A DNA stretch of 64,000 bases from Vreelandella massiliensis (GCF_900155385.1 NZ_LT699745.1:1254946-1318945); one strand, 5' to 3'; counted from the first letter of the stretch, positions 27,544 through 37,503 are shown. The notes: a model not told the origin generated them from the sequence alone. Made by a program: numbers and translations.

Positions 27544-27819
27544 TTACCGCTTATACTGCGTCGGGCAGTAGCCGCGCATGACATCCGGTGAGCGCAATGC
27601 GCGGTGTTTGGTATTGCGCCCCGAAACACGTTGGCGCCAGAGCCGAAATGAGGCCGGCTTGAGCTGATGACGCATGATCTTGATCACATCCGATTCGGTC
27701 AAGCCAAACAGGGTTTCGATGGCCTCAAAAGGCGTGCGGTCTTCCCAAGCCATCTCGATTAGGCGCGACTGTTCATCGCCTGGAAGACGGTGAAAGCGTT
27801 TGACACAAGCATGGGACAT
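27544..27819 (-). CDS. DUF2805 / TIGR03643 family protein
   Basis: Small cytoplasmic protein of 91 residues. LIEMAWEDRTPFEAIETLFGL followed by SDVIKIMRHQLKPASFRLWR is the signature of the TIGR03643 family, which looks like a helix-turn-helix fold; the function is unknown. It is convergent with the helicase gene, with 21 bases between stops, and 26 bases upstream of the methyltransferase on its own strand. Confidence 0.8.
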   Translation of the reverse strand: MSHACVKRFHRLPGDEQSRLIEMAWEDRTPFEAIETLFGLTESDVIKIMRHQLKPASFRLWRQRVSGRNTKHRALRSPDVMRGYCPTQYKR

Positions 27820-27845
27820 AGAGTGTTTCCTTGCGCTTCAGTGGT

Positions 27846-28472
27846 TTATGTTGTCGGCTTTTTAGCCGCCAGCAGGGCGCGAAATAGCGACCCCATCAGT
27901 ACCGGCTCGTCGTGGCGAATCCAGAACCCCGCCTCATGCAGCAGTGGTTGCGCTTGCCGGGTGATATCGGTGGCGAGAGTTGATGTGATGGCATTCAGCG
28001 CTTTGCGTGCGCTCCCCGCCGGGTGGTCATCGGGCTGAAATTTATCCATGACGCAGAGTTGGCCATCGTCCCTCAGTACGCGGTGGGCCTCGGCAAGGCC
28101 ACGCTGTGGGTTGGGCATGACGGCCAGTATCAGGTGCATCACCACGACATCAAAATGCGCATCGGGATACGCAAGGGCTTCGGCATCCATGACGTGGCAA
28201 TCCACATCGCGCTGCAGGTGCTCGGCACGCTTTGCCGCGCGCTTCACCATGGCCGGGCAGAGGTCGGTGGCGTGGAGTTCGACTTCCGCGGGGATAAAAG
28301 GAACATCCAGCCCGGTACCGGCGCCCACCAGCAGCACCCGCATGCCGGGCTCCCAGTCGACTTGGCCCAACGCAATACGGCGTGGGCGGCGAAGTAGGCG
28401 CTCGGTGAACGCATCATAGAGCGGTGCATAGGCGGTGTAGCGCACTTGATTCCAACGAGTCGTGTTGAACAT
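27846..28472 (-). CDS. Class I SAM-dependent methyltransferase
   Basis: Soluble enzyme of 208 residues with a Rossmann SAM-binding motif VLLVGAGTGLDVPF (residues about 46-59), a second acidic position in LHATDLCP and the motif FDVVVMHLILAVMPNP. This is the Methyltransf_11 group, and the substrate cannot be deduced. ATG 28472 follows GGGAGAAAGC. It is divergent from the CIA30 gene over 68 bases. Confidence 0.8.
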   Translation of the reverse strand: MFNTTRWNQVRYTAYAPLYDAFTERLLRRPRRIALGQVDWEPGMRVLLVGAGTGLDVPFIPAEVELHATDLCPAMVKRAAKRAEHLQRDVDCHVMDAEALAYPDAHFDVVVMHLILAVMPNPQRGLAEAHRVLRDDGQLCVMDKFQPDDHPAGSARKALNAITSTLATDITRQAQPLLHEAGFWIRHDEPVLMGSLFRALLAAKKPTT

Positions 28473-28540
28473 GCTTTCTCCCAGCGCGTTAACAGTACTA
28501 GTCTAGGCGATGACACGCACAATGTACCTTCGGAGTTGAA

Positions 28541-29038
28541 ATGAACGCGTTAACATTTGAACACTCAGACGAAGCCAGCCGCTGGTACGCAGTAAATGAC
28601 GATGTGATGGGCGGCGTCTCGCAGAGCGGTTTCACCGTGAAAGCGGGTGAAGGCCAGTTTCACGGCGAAGTGTCGCTGGAAAACGGCGGCGGTTTTGCCT
28701 CGGTGCGTCGCGAACCGGGCGATTTTGAGCCCACGCTGCATACCGCGCGGGGTGTTACCCTCACCGTACAGGGCGATGGACGCACCTACCAACTGCGCTT
28801 GAAAAGCTCACAGCTGACCGATGCTAGCGCCTACCGGGTGACCTTCACCCCACCTCAACACCAATGGACGACACTGCACTTCGCATGGCACGAGTTTGAA
28901 GCCGTGCGCCGGGGCACGCTGCTCACCGATGCGCCGTCGCTTGCGCCGCAAACGATCCACCAACTGGGGTTTCTGATCGCCGATCGCACTGCGGGGCCGT
29001 TCTGCCTGCGCGTTACCGAATTGAAGCCGCTTGAGTGA
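28541..29038 (+). CDS. CIA30-domain protein
   Basis: Protein of 165 residues with a CIA30 domain (NADH:ubiquinone oxidoreductase intermediate-associated protein 30 family), a galactose-binding-like beta fold. The motif NDDVMGGVSQSGF and the end strand FLIADRTAGPFCLRV are typical. In mitochondria the family aids complex I assembly; the bacterial role is unknown. CGGAG lies five bases before the ATG. Confidence 0.78.
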   Translation: MNALTFEHSDEASRWYAVNDDVMGGVSQSGFTVKAGEGQFHGEVSLENGGGFASVRREPGDFEPTLHTARGVTLTVQGDGRTYQLRLKSSQLTDASAYRVTFTPPQHQWTTLHFAWHEFEAVRRGTLLTDAPSLAPQTIHQLGFLIADRTAGPFCLRVTELKPLE

Positions 29039-29109
29039 CGTCCCACCAAGGTCGCCTCGTATGTCGTCGCGCAATCGGGGAAGCTAGGGAAAACTGAGAG
29101 GAGACCACC

Positions 29110-30876
29110 GTGAAACTGTCACCCGCTTACCGTCTCGCTGCCACCATCTTGCACGGCTTCGATGAGTACCGCGCACGCTTTAAAGACATCACTCAGGATG
29201 CCAGCCGGCGCTTTCGCGACGCCGCCTGGCGTGAAGCGCAGCAAGCGTCGGCGGAGCGTATCAACCTTTACGAAGAGAAGGTGGGCGACACCTTGGGGCG
29301 GCTAAAGCGGACCTTCCATCACGATGTGCTCACCCATTGCGAGTGCTGGCGCGAAGCGCGCATCCACTACGCCGACCTGATCAATCAGCGGCTGGACTAC
29401 GAACTCTCGGAGACGTTTTTCAACTCGCTTTTCTGCTCCATTTTTCACCACCGCCATATCCGCAACGACTGGATGTTTGTTTACAGCTCGCGGGAAGGGG
29501 CGGCGCACCACTCCGGTATCGAGCTGTGTCGGCGCCAGCCGGTGAACGGCGACTGGCAAGCCGCCTTACGCTGGGCGCTAGAGGAGGCGCCGTTTGAAAA
29601 TCCTTTTACCGATATCGACCGTGACACGCAGTTAGGGGCTGAGTTTCTGGAGGCCAATCTCCCCGAGGCGATTGTGCATGCCGACGACGCCGAGATGGAA
29701 CTCCTTAAAAACGTGTTCTACCGCAACAAAGGCGCGTACCTCGTTGGGCGGATTTATGGCGGTGGCGAGCAGGTGCCGCTGGTGCTGCCGGTACTCCATG
29801 GCGAAGGCTTCGGCGAACAGGAAGACGCTGACCCGCGTCTGCACCTGGACACGGTGTTGATCGAGTCAGACGAAGTCTCGATTATTTTCTCGTTCACTCG
29901 CGCCTATTTTCAGGTCGAGGTGCCGGTGCCGGGGGAGTTCGTCGCTTATTTACAGGAGCTGATGCCGCAAAAGCCGGCGGGGGAACTCTACGCCTCGATT
30001 GGCTTTTTCAAACACGGCAAGACCGAGTTTTTCCGCGCCCTTAACCGCCAGGTCGCCAAGCGCGAGGATCAGTTCATTATCGCCCCGGGTGTGCGCGGCA
30101 TGGTGATGGCGGTGTTCGTGCTGCCCTCGTTTCGCACGGTCTTTAAGATCATTAAAGACAAATTCGACCCCACCAAGGAGATGAGCCGCGAGAACGTGCG
30201 CGAGAAGTACCGCTTGGTCAAACGCCACGACCGCGTCGGGCGCATGGCGGATACCCAGGAGTTTTCCAACTTCATTGCCCGCCAGGATCACTTCTCGCCA
30301 GAGTGCTTGGAGCACCTTTTGGAAGTGTGCCCCTCGACGGTTTATCTGCGCGACGACAAGGTGATTATCAAGCACTGCTACACCGAACGCATGATGACGC
30401 CGCTCAATATCTACCTGGAAGAGTGCAGCGAGAAGGAGAAAGTCACCATTCTCAAGGATTACGGTAACGCCATTAAACAGCTCGCCGCGGCGAATATTTT
30501 TCCCGGCGATATGCTGCTGAAAAACTTCGGGGTGACCCGCCACGGGCGAGTGATCTTCTACGATTACGATGAAATCTGCTATTTGACCGAGTGCAACTTT
30601 CGCCACATTCCTGAGCCGCTCTACCCCGAGCAGGAGATGTCCAGCGAGCCGTGGTACTCCGTGGGGCCGAATGATATTTTCCCAGAGGAGTTCGGGCCGT
30701 TTCTGTTTGCTAACGTGCAGCTACGCAAGCTGTTCTATCAGTTGCACCCGGAGCTTTTCGACGCGGATTATTGGCAAGGCCTGCAGCAGGCGATCCTTGA
30801 CGGTCGCGTGATTGATGTCTACCCGTACCGCAACAAGCAGCGATTCGCCGGCAGCGCCGGGCAGTTGGTTTATTGA
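29110..30876 (+). CDS. aceK: Isocitrate dehydrogenase kinase/phosphatase
   Basis: Bifunctional enzyme of 588 residues that phosphorylates and dephosphorylates isocitrate dehydrogenase, steering carbon between the citric acid cycle and the glyoxylate shunt. Length and motifs (APGVRGMVMAVFVLPSF; LKDYGNAIKQLAAANIFPGD; FGVTRHGRVIFYDYDEI) match AceK throughout. The start is GTG, preceded by GAGGAG. aceA and aceB are not in this window, so it is separated from the glyoxylate shunt genes. Confidence 0.97.
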   Translation: MKLSPAYRLAATILHGFDEYRARFKDITQDASRRFRDAAWREAQQASAERINLYEEKVGDTLGRLKRTFHHDVLTHCECWREARIHYADLINQRLDYELSETFFNSLFCSIFHHRHIRNDWMFVYSSREGAAHHSGIELCRRQPVNGDWQAALRWALEEAPFENPFTDIDRDTQLGAEFLEANLPEAIVHADDAEMELLKNVFYRNKGAYLVGRIYGGGEQVPLVLPVLHGEGFGEQEDADPRLHLDTVLIESDEVSIIFSFTRAYFQVEVPVPGEFVAYLQELMPQKPAGELYASIGFFKHGKTEFFRALNRQVAKREDQFIIAPGVRGMVMAVFVLPSFRTVFKIIKDKFDPTKEMSRENVREKYRLVKRHDRVGRMADTQEFSNFIARQDHFSPECLEHLLEVCPSTVYLRDDKVIIKHCYTERMMTPLNIYLEECSEKEKVTILKDYGNAIKQLAAANIFPGDMLLKNFGVTRHGRVIFYDYDEICYLTECNFRHIPEPLYPEQEMSSEPWYSVGPNDIFPEEFGPFLFANVQLRKLFYQLHPELFDADYWQGLQQAILDGRVIDVYPYRNKQRFAGSAGQLVY

Positions 30877-30930
30877 GGCCCCTATTAGTGTATTAAAGCC
30901 AATATTCGTTGGTTGAGACCTCAAATAACC

Positions 30931-30992
30931 CGTTCGGGCTGAGCCTGTCGAAGACCGTGCGCGATATACGCACCCTTCGCAAGCTCAGGGGG
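30931..30992. repeat. REP-like extragenic palindrome
   Basis: The segment reads CGTTCGGGCTGAGCCTG then TCGAAG, and later CTTCGCAAGCTCAGGGGG in the opposite orientation, so two related arms face each other. Between them GTGCG and CGCAC form a small inner hairpin. The TTCG/CTGAGCCTG core is widespread in REP-type elements of gammaproteobacteria. It lies in the 137-base gap between aceK and the sirtuin gene. Confidence 0.55.
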
Positions 30993-31013
30993 AGTGGTTA
31001 GGGAGCGAAGCGT

Positions 31014-31727
31014 ATGGCAGACGTACCCCATTTGGTGGTGTTTACCGGCTCGGGGATTAGCGCCGAAAGCGGAATAAAAACCTTTCGCGCCAGCGATGGC
31101 CTGTGGGAGAACCATCCGGTGGAGGATGTCGCCACGCCCAGCGGCTGGCGGCGTGACCCTGAGCGGGTGCTAGATTTCTATAACATGCGCCGCGAGCAGG
31201 TGCGCAAAGCCAAGCCCAATGCCGCCCACAAGGCGCTGGCCAGCCTAGAAAAAGCAGGCTTCAAGGTGAGTATCATCACCCAGAATATCGATGACCTGCA
31301 TGAGCGCGCCGGCTCGCGCCATGTACTCCACCTGCACGGCGAGATACTCAAAGCCCGCTCCAGCGTCGATACGCGTATGCAGTACCCGCTACCCAAGGGC
31401 GGAATCGGTATCGGCGATTTGTGCGACAAAGGCAGCCAGCTACGCCCGGATGTGGTGTGGTTTGGCGAGTCGGTGCCGCTGTTTCCCGACGCCTGCGATC
31501 TCGCCGGCGAGGCGGATTTTCTGCTGGTAGTGGGCACCTCGCTTGCCGTGATGCCCGCGGCGTCGCTGTTAACCCATATCGACTACGAAACGCCCTGTGC
31601 CGTGGTCGACCCCAACGCCGACGAGCTAAGCCCGCCCGGCGTGCTGGCGATCAACACCACCGCAGGGGAGGGCGTGCCCGCCTTGGTCAATCAGTGGAAG
31701 CGCCAGGGCAACCTCTTGCTGCCTTAA
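31014..31727 (+). CDS. Sir2-family NAD-dependent protein deacylase lacking the zinc finger
   Basis: NAD-dependent lysine deacylase of 237 residues. NAD-binding motifs TGSGISAESGIKTFR and TQNIDDLHERAG are present, and the catalytic His is in HLHGEI. FYNMRREQ carries the Tyr-x2-Arg pair that marks class III sirtuins able to remove succinyl groups, as in CobB. The four cysteines of the structural zinc finger are missing: the region reads KARSSVDTRMQYPLPKG, with one cysteine only (LCDKG). The fold appears otherwise complete. The ATG follows GGGAG. It is convergent with bioA. Confidence 0.9.
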   Translation: MADVPHLVVFTGSGISAESGIKTFRASDGLWENHPVEDVATPSGWRRDPERVLDFYNMRREQVRKAKPNAAHKALASLEKAGFKVSIITQNIDDLHERAGSRHVLHLHGEILKARSSVDTRMQYPLPKGGIGIGDLCDKGSQLRPDVVWFGESVPLFPDACDLAGEADFLLVVGTSLAVMPAASLLTHIDYETPCAVVDPNADELSPPGVLAINTTAGEGVPALVNQWKRQGNLLLP

Positions 31728-31744
31728 AAAAACCTACGGCTGCC

Positions 31745-33022
31745 TTAAGCGTTTCGCGTTAAAAACCACGCTTTCATCACGTCGGTAATGTGGGTCATTT
31801 CCGGCTCGGAGGTGATATAGGCGGGCATGGTGTAGAGAAAGCGGCCAATCGGGCGCAGCCATACGCCCCGTTGGCGGGCAAAATCCCCCACTCCTTTGAG
31901 TGCCTGCGCCGAGCGTGCCTCGATCACCGCTGTGGCGCCCAGCACGCGCACATCGGCGACGTCCGGGTGGCCGTTTAGCGTCTTATCGTCGCGCAGTTCG
32001 CGCTGCAGCAAGCCGTTGAGGGTGGCAATTTTGCCCAAGTAATCCTCCTCCTCAAACACGCGCAGACTCTCCAGCGCCACGCGGCAGGCGAGCGGATTGC
32101 CCATGAAAGTCGGGCCGTGCATAAAGGCGTGGTGCTCGCTGTCGCCAATAAAGGCGTCGTGCACGCGGTCATGGGCAAGCGTGGCCGCATGGCCCAGATA
32201 GCCGCCGGTGAGCCCCTTGGAGAGCACCATGATATCGGGGGTCACCTCGGCGTGGTCGGCGGCGAAGAGCTTGCCGGTGCGGCCAAAGCCGGTGGCGACT
32301 TCGTCAAAAATCAGCAGCACGCCGAACTCATCGCACAGCGCGCGGGCGCCGCGCAGGTACTCCGGCGAGGTCATGTTGAGTCCGCCAGCGGCTTGGAGCA
32401 GCGGCTCCATCAGTAGGGCGGCGATCTCGTGGTGGTGACGCACGAGCACCTCGCGAAGCGCGGCTAAATCCAGCGCCACCTGATCGGGCGTGGCGTCAAA
32501 TCCCGCCTTGGGCGCGGGGGCAAAGTGGTGCTCCGGCAGCAGGCTGGAGAACAGGCTGTGCATGCCCTCTTCCGGGTCGCACACCGCCATGCAGCCGGTG
32601 GTGTCGCCGTGGTACGCCTTCATCAACGAGAGCATGCGCTGCTTTTCCGGGTGGCCCGTGAGCACCTGATACTGCAGCGCCATCTTCATCGCCACCTCCA
32701 TGCCCACCGAGCCACTGTCGGAGTAGAAAACGTGGTTAAGCCCTTCTGGCGTAATGCGCACCAGTTCCCGCGCCAGCCGGTCGGCGGGCTCGTGAGTTAA
32801 CCCACCCAGCATGACATGGCAAAGCTCGCCGGCCTGCTCGCGAATGGCGTTGACCAGGCGCGGGTGGCGATAGCCGTGGATCATGCACCACCAGGAGCAT
32901 GTCGCATCAAGCAGGCGTTCGCCGCTTTCGAGCGTGAAGTGGGCGCCTTCACCTCCCACCACTTTGGGTGCGGGTGTCTGGGTTTTGAGGTGCGCGTATG
33001 GGTGCCAAACGGGCGAGGTCAT
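31745..33022 (-). CDS. bioA: Adenosylmethionine-8-amino-7-oxononanoate aminotransferase
   Basis: PLP enzyme (class III aminotransferase) that converts 7-keto-8-aminopelargonate to 7,8-diaminopelargonate with SAM as amino donor. The 425 residues have CSWWCMIHGYRHPRL at the substrate site, LLIFDEVATGFGRTG and the PLP lysine in VLSKGLTGGYLG. It is the last gene of the operon and overlaps bioD by four bases. Confidence 0.96.
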   Translation of the reverse strand: MTSPVWHPYAHLKTQTPAPKVVGGEGAHFTLESGERLLDATCSWWCMIHGYRHPRLVNAIREQAGELCHVMLGGLTHEPADRLARELVRITPEGLNHVFYSDSGSVGMEVAMKMALQYQVLTGHPEKQRMLSLMKAYHGDTTGCMAVCDPEEGMHSLFSSLLPEHHFAPAPKAGFDATPDQVALDLAALREVLVRHHHEIAALLMEPLLQAAGGLNMTSPEYLRGARALCDEFGVLLIFDEVATGFGRTGKLFAADHAEVTPDIMVLSKGLTGGYLGHAATLAHDRVHDAFIGDSEHHAFMHGPTFMGNPLACRVALESLRVFEEEDYLGKIATLNGLLQRELRDDKTLNGHPDVADVRVLGATAVIEARSAQALKGVGDFARQRGVWLRPIGRFLYTMPAYITSEPEMTHITDVMKAWFLTRNA

Positions 33023-33738
33023 AGCGGCTCCTGGGAGAGTGCTGAAGAGAGTAGCGGGGCCAGCGAGAGATAGCGGTGCGCGGTCTGGGCCGAGGGAGCC
33101 TCAAGGTGAGGGATGACGCCCAGGCACGGCGCGGGCAGGCGGGCTTCCAGGTGGGCCAGATTGGCGCTGTAGCGCGCGGGCTCGGCGGCAAAATCGGCAT
33201 CCACCACGCTGCCCACCCAGCCCGCGAGCGTCAGGCCATCATGGATAATCGCCTCTGCCGTGAGACGTGCATGGTTAATGCACCCGAGCTTCAGCCCTAC
33301 CACCAGGATAACCGGCAAACCCATGGCGCAAGGAATAGCGGAGAAGTCCTCGCGCGCGTTGAGGGGAACGCGCCAGCCGCCGGCGCCTTCGATCAGGGTG
33401 AGGTCTCTTAGCGTCTCGGTGCGCGCTGCGTTGAGGGCGGCCACGACGTGGTGGGCACTGAGCGTTTGGCCGGCCTCGCTCGCCGCGATATGCGGGGCGA
33501 TGGCGGGGGCAAAGGCCCAAGGGTTCACCGTTTGGTAGGCCACTGACGGCTCGCTTTGCGCTTGTAGTGCCAAGGCATCGCTGTTGCGCAGCCCCTCGGC
33601 GGTCATGTGGCTGCCGGAAGCGATCGGCTTGAGCCCCAGCGTGCTAAGGCGCTGCTTTTTGGCGGCATAGAGCAGCGCGCTTGTGACCAGGGTTTTGCCT
33701 GCGTCGGTATCGGTGCCGGTAACAAAAAAGGCGTTCAT
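33019..33738 (-). CDS. bioD: Dethiobiotin synthetase
   Basis: ATP-dependent carboxylase that closes the ureido ring of dethiobiotin. The 239 residues begin with the P-loop TGTDTDAGKT and contain LKPIASGS and LIEGAGGWRVPLN. Overlaps of four bases with bioC and bioA show coupled translation. Confidence 0.96.
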   Translation of the reverse strand: MNAFFVTGTDTDAGKTLVTSALLYAAKKQRLSTLGLKPIASGSHMTAEGLRNSDALALQAQSEPSVAYQTVNPWAFAPAIAPHIAASEAGQTLSAHHVVAALNAARTETLRDLTLIEGAGGWRVPLNAREDFSAIPCAMGLPVILVVGLKLGCINHARLTAEAIIHDGLTLAGWVGSVVDADFAAEPARYSANLAHLEARLPAPCLGVIPHLEAPSAQTAHRYLSLAPLLSSALSQEPL

Positions 33739-34526
33739 TGGGGATTTTCCAACTGCAGGGTGAAACAGTGATAGCTCACGGGCAGGCCTTGAGGCTCGCG
33801 TAGCGTTTCAAAGCGTGCTTTGGCGGCGGCAAGCTCGGCGCGGGTGAGCCGGGCGTCCGCTCTTGCTACCTGAGCGCCGACGCCTTTGATCGATGCCATG
33901 ACGGCGTGAAGGTCGGGGTAGTAAAACGTGCGCGGCTCAATGGATTGCCTTAGCAATACCAGCCCGCTTGACTCAATGATGCCGTGAAGCTCGCGGGCAC
34001 CGGGCAGGGGCAGCAGCGCCTCGGGGCGCTGCCAGGCGAAAGCGACCTCCGCGAGCGTACCGGGCAGTAGGGTGGTGATATGCGCCTGACCGCCAACGCT
34101 TAATACCCGCTTAAGCGCGCGCATCACGGCGTGGTTGTCGCGGCACCACTGAATCGCCAGATTGGAGAACACCACATCAAAAGCAGGCTTTTCAAACGGC
34201 AGGGTTTCGGCATCGCCCTGCTGCCAGGTGATGCGCGTGCCGTAGCGCACCCTGGCGTGCGCCAGCATGCCAGGGGCAATGTCGAGCCCGGTGACGCGGG
34301 CGTGCGGGTAGCGTGACGCGAGCCGGTTGCTCCAGTAGCCGGTGCCGCAACCCAGATCGAGTACCCGGGTGGCCGTCTCGGGTAAACCTTCCCAGAGTGA
34401 CTCGCCAATATGGCGCTGAGCGCTGGCAAGGCGGTCATAATGCGGCGCCGCGCGGGAGAAGGCGTGCGCGACTTTCGCCTGCCATAGGCTTGCGGGCTCT
34501 TCGAGTAACGCCGCTGAGGTGCTCAT
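33735..34526 (-). CDS. bioC: Malonyl-ACP O-methyltransferase
   Basis: SAM-dependent methyltransferase that caps malonyl-ACP so that the fatty-acid system can make the pimeloyl chain. The 263 residues contain the SAM motif VLDLGCGTGYWSNRLA and FDVVFSNLAIQWC, the latter typical of BioC. It overlaps bioD and bioH by four bases on each side. Confidence 0.93.
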   Translation of the reverse strand: MSTSAALLEEPASLWQAKVAHAFSRAAPHYDRLASAQRHIGESLWEGLPETATRVLDLGCGTGYWSNRLASRYPHARVTGLDIAPGMLAHARVRYGTRITWQQGDAETLPFEKPAFDVVFSNLAIQWCRDNHAVMRALKRVLSVGGQAHITTLLPGTLAEVAFAWQRPEALLPLPGARELHGIIESSGLVLLRQSIEPRTFYYPDLHAVMASIKGVGAQVARADARLTRAELAAAKARFETLREPQGLPVSYHCFTLQLENPQ

Positions 34527-35257
34527 GGTGTCTCCCCCGAGGTCAGTGTGTCGGCTTGGGCAGCAAGCAGCGCGGCAAGGCGCTCAGGCTGAGAGAGCAT
34601 GGGGCAGTGCCCGGCACGCGCAAGCGTGGTGGCCTTGGCGCGTGCCGCACTGCCCAACAGCGGGTCGTGCTCACCCACCACGCGCGCGACCGGGCAGGGG
34701 GCATTCGCCAGGCGCTGGTGATTATTCAGCGTTGCTAGCCACGTAAGACCCTTCGCCAAGGTGGCGTGATCAGCGCTCGGCGCGTTTCCCAGCAGGTCAC
34801 GCATCTGCGCGTGCGCGTGGCGGGCGTTGGGCTCCCCCTGCGCCTGCCAACGTAAGAAGTGCCGCCAGGTGGCGTTGGGATCGCGGGCAAAAGCACGGCG
34901 AAAGCTTGCCAGTTCGGCTTGGGTCACGCCGTCATCGCTACAAAACGCCGCGCCGGCGCCCAGCAGAATAAGCGCGCGCGGCGCGGGGAGCTTATCGAGC
35001 AGCGCGGTGGCGAGCAGGGCACCCAGCGACCAGCCGACCCACACGGCGTTATCGGGCAGTTGATGGGCCATGGCGTCGGTAAGTGAATCGAGCGTGGCGT
35101 TTTCGGGGAGCGCCGACGTATCGCCATAGCCCGGCCAGTCAACCGCACAGACGCTAATATGGGCAGGCCAGTAGCGCGCTAGCGGCTGCCAGATGCGTTG
35201 ATCAACGCCCCAGCCGGAGAGCAGCACTAAGTGTGGATACGGGCGTTGGCGTGTCAC
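34523..35257 (-). CDS. bioH: Pimeloyl-ACP methyl ester esterase
   Basis: Alpha/beta hydrolase that removes the methyl cap from pimeloyl-ACP. The 244 residues have the oxyanion strand LVLLSGWGVDQRIW, the nucleophile elbow GWSLGALLA, a catalytic Asp in GEHDPLLG and the His in RAGHCPMLS. The frame could begin at TTG 35278. GTG 35257 was chosen because AGGAGG lies just upstream and it overlaps the bioF stop as GTGA. Unlike in E. coli, bioH is inside the bio operon. Confidence 0.92.
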   Translation of the reverse strand: MTRQRPYPHLVLLSGWGVDQRIWQPLARYWPAHISVCAVDWPGYGDTSALPENATLDSLTDAMAHQLPDNAVWVGWSLGALLATALLDKLPAPRALILLGAGAAFCSDDGVTQAELASFRRAFARDPNATWRHFLRWQAQGEPNARHAHAQMRDLLGNAPSADHATLAKGLTWLATLNNHQRLANAPCPVARVVGEHDPLLGSAARAKATTLARAGHCPMLSQPERLAALLAAQADTLTSGETP

Positions 35258-36399
35258 GGTGCCTCCTCGCGCTGGCAAACGTCCAATCCTTCGAGCAAAC
35301 GGTCGATGTCGTGGCGGGTGTGGCGAGCGCTTAAGGTGATACGCAGGCGGGCCTCGCCGTTGGGCACCGTGGGCGGGCGAATGGCGCCCACGCTAATACC
35401 GTGCTGCGCCAGTTGTGTCGCCCATGCCAGCGTTCGGGCCTCGCTGCCAAGTAGCAGTGGTTGAATGGGCGTGGTGGAGTCGCCCAGCGGTAACGCAAGT
35501 GCGCGCGCCTGCTTGCGGAAATAGGCAATATGGCGGTGAAGCCGCTGGCGGTGCTCGGGTTCGTGCTGAACAATGGTGAGGGCTTTTAGTGTTGCCGCGG
35601 CAATACTCGGCGGCTGGGCGGTGGTGTACACATAGCTGCGGGCAAACTGGGTGATATGCTCGATCAACGCGGTATCGCCGGCCACAAACGCTCCCGCCGT
35701 GCCGAGCGCCTTGCCCAGCGTGCCGACCAAAATAGGCACGTCGTGGCTTGAGAAGCCGCCGACACAGCCATGCCCCTTTTCGCCCAGCACGCCAAGGCCG
35801 TGGGCATCGTCGATCATCAGCCAGGCGCCATGCCGGTGGCTAACTTCGGCGAGGGCGTGAATATCGGCGATGTCGCCATCCATGCTGAACACGCCATCGC
35901 TGACGACGAGTTTGTATTGGCGCTCGCTGCGCGCTAACAGGCGCGTGAGGTCATCAGCGTCGCGGTGGTGGTAGCGCCGCGAGCGGGCACCGCTCAATGT
36001 AGCGCCATCGAGTAGCGAGGCGTGGTTCAGGCGGTCGTGAAAGATCGCCGTTTGCGCATCGGCCAGCGCCTGCAGCACCCCTAGATTGGCCATATACCCG
36101 GTAGAGAATAGCAGCGCGCGCGGGCGTCCGGTCCATTCGGCCAGGGCCTCTTCCAGCGCCTCGTGGACGCTCAAGTGGCCGCTGACCAAGTGCGAAGCCC
36201 CGGCCCCCGCGCCAAAGCGGCGCGCGCCTTCACTCTGAGCGGCTTGGACACGCGGGTCGTGGGCCAAACCGAGATAGTCATTGCCGGCAAAATCCCGCAT
36301 CCCGCCTTCGTTCACACGCCGGCTACGCCAACGCTTTTGGGCAAGGCGCTGCTCGCGCGCGCTGACGAGCCGCTGTTGCCACGCTTCAGACACTTGCAT
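35254..36399 (-). CDS. bioF: 8-amino-7-oxononanoate synthase
   Basis: PLP enzyme that condenses pimeloyl-ACP with alanine. The 381 residues include [37 protein letters not shown] and the PLP lysine in [16 protein letters not shown] 36399 gives the family-like start [11 protein letters not shown] and overlaps the end of bioB by 14 bases; an ATG seven codons further upstream is an alternative. Confidence 0.95.
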   Translation of the reverse strand: MQVSEAWQQRLVSAREQRLAQKRWRSRRVNEGGMRDFAGNDYLGLAHDPRVQAAQSEGARRFGAGAGASHLVSGHLSVHEALEEALAEWTGRPRALLFSTGYMANLGVLQALADAQTAIFHDRLNHASLLDGATLSGARSRRYHHRDADDLTRLLARSERQYKLVVSDGVFSMDGDIADIHALAEVSHRHGAWLMIDDAHGLGVLGEKGHGCVGGFSSHDVPILVGTLGKALGTAGAFVAGDTALIEHITQFARSYVYTTAQPPSIAAATLKALTIVQHEPEHRQRLHRHIAYFRKQARALALPLGDSTTPIQPLLLGSEARTLAWATQLAQHGISVGAIRPPTVPNGEARLRITLSARHTRHDIDRLLEGLDVCQREEAP

Positions 36400-37468
36400 C
36401 CACCGCCAGGGCCGCCACACGCTCGGCGCGGGCGTGTTGCTCGGCTTGTCGGGCTAAGCGCTCGGCATGAGTATCGTCATCTTCGCAGGTGGTGCGCCGC
36501 TCAGGGTGCAAGCCGAGTTTGGCGAACAGCGCCCGGTCACGCTCTGCCTGGGGGTTGCCGGTGGTGAGCAGCTTATCGCCGTAGAAAATCGAGTTGGCGC
36601 CGGCCATAAAGGCCAGTGCCTGGGTCGATTCGCTCATCTGCTCGCGGCCGGCGGAAAGGCGTACGTGGCTTTGCGGCAGCATAATGCGCGCCACCGCAAT
36701 CGCCCGAATAAACTCAAGTGGGTCCAGGTCCTCGACATCCTCCAGCGGCGTGCCGGGGACTTTGACCAGCATATTAATCGGCACGGACTCGGGGTGCGGG
36801 CTGAGCTTGGCGAGTTCCTGCAGCAGCGCGCTGCGATCCCTAGCGCCTTCCCCCATGCCGAGAATGCCGCCCGAGCACACCTTCATGCCCGCTTCGCGCA
36901 CGGTGGCCAGCGTTTCCAGGCGATCGCTATAGGTACGGGTGGTGATGATCTCGCCGTAGTAATCCGGCGAGGTATCCAGGTTGTGGTTGTAGTAATCCAG
37001 CCCCGCCGCAGCCAGTCGGTTGGCCTGCTCGCCATCGACCATGCCGAGCGTCATGCAGGTTTCTAGCCCTAAGGCTTTGACCTGGCGAACCATCTCTTCC
37101 ACCGCGAGAAGGTCTTTATCCCGCGGGCTGCGCCACGCCGCGCCCATGCAGAAACGGCTGGCCCCCGCCTCTTTGGCCGCTTTGGCTTGCGTCACCACTT
37201 TTTCAATCTCAAGTAGCTTCTCTTTTTCGAGTTGAGTGTTGTAGTGACCCGACTGCGGGCAGTATTTGCAATCCTCGGGGCAGGCGCCGGTTTTGATCGA
37301 TAGCAAGGTCGAGACCTGCACCGCATTGGCGTCGAAGTGCGCTCGGTGCACTTGCTGGGCTTGAAAGAGAAGATCGTTGAACGGAAGCGCGAACAGCACA
37401 TTGATTTCGTCGAGCGTCCAGTCGTGTCGAGGGGCGGCAATATTGGCGGAAGCGGCAGCGGTGGTCAC
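36386..37468 (-). CDS. bioB: Biotin synthase
   Basis: Radical SAM enzyme that inserts sulfur into dethiobiotin. The 360 residues carry the [4Fe-4S] motif C-x3-C-x2-C in [12 protein letters not shown], then [14 protein letters not shown] and ILGMGE. A C-terminal stretch of about 30 charged residues ([17 protein letters not shown]) extends beyond the usual end. The start is GTG, 14 residues before the conserved region. It is first in the operon, behind a BirA-like operator. Confidence 0.96.
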   Translation of the reverse strand: MTTAAASANIAAPRHDWTLDEINVLFALPFNDLLFQAQQVHRAHFDANAVQVSTLLSIKTGACPEDCKYCPQSGHYNTQLEKEKLLEIEKVVTQAKAAKEAGASRFCMGAAWRSPRDKDLLAVEEMVRQVKALGLETCMTLGMVDGEQANRLAAAGLDYYNHNLDTSPDYYGEIITTRTYSDRLETLATVREAGMKVCSGGILGMGEGARDRSALLQELAKLSPHPESVPINMLVKVPGTPLEDVEDLDPLEFIRAIAVARIMLPQSHVRLSAGREQMSESTQALAFMAGANSIFYGDKLLTTGNPQAERDRALFAKLGLHPERRTTCEDDDTHAERLARQAEQHARAERVAALAVDASV

Positions 37469-37503
37469 GGGTAAACCTTTTTGATTTTGAAAGTTGACGC
37501 GAC

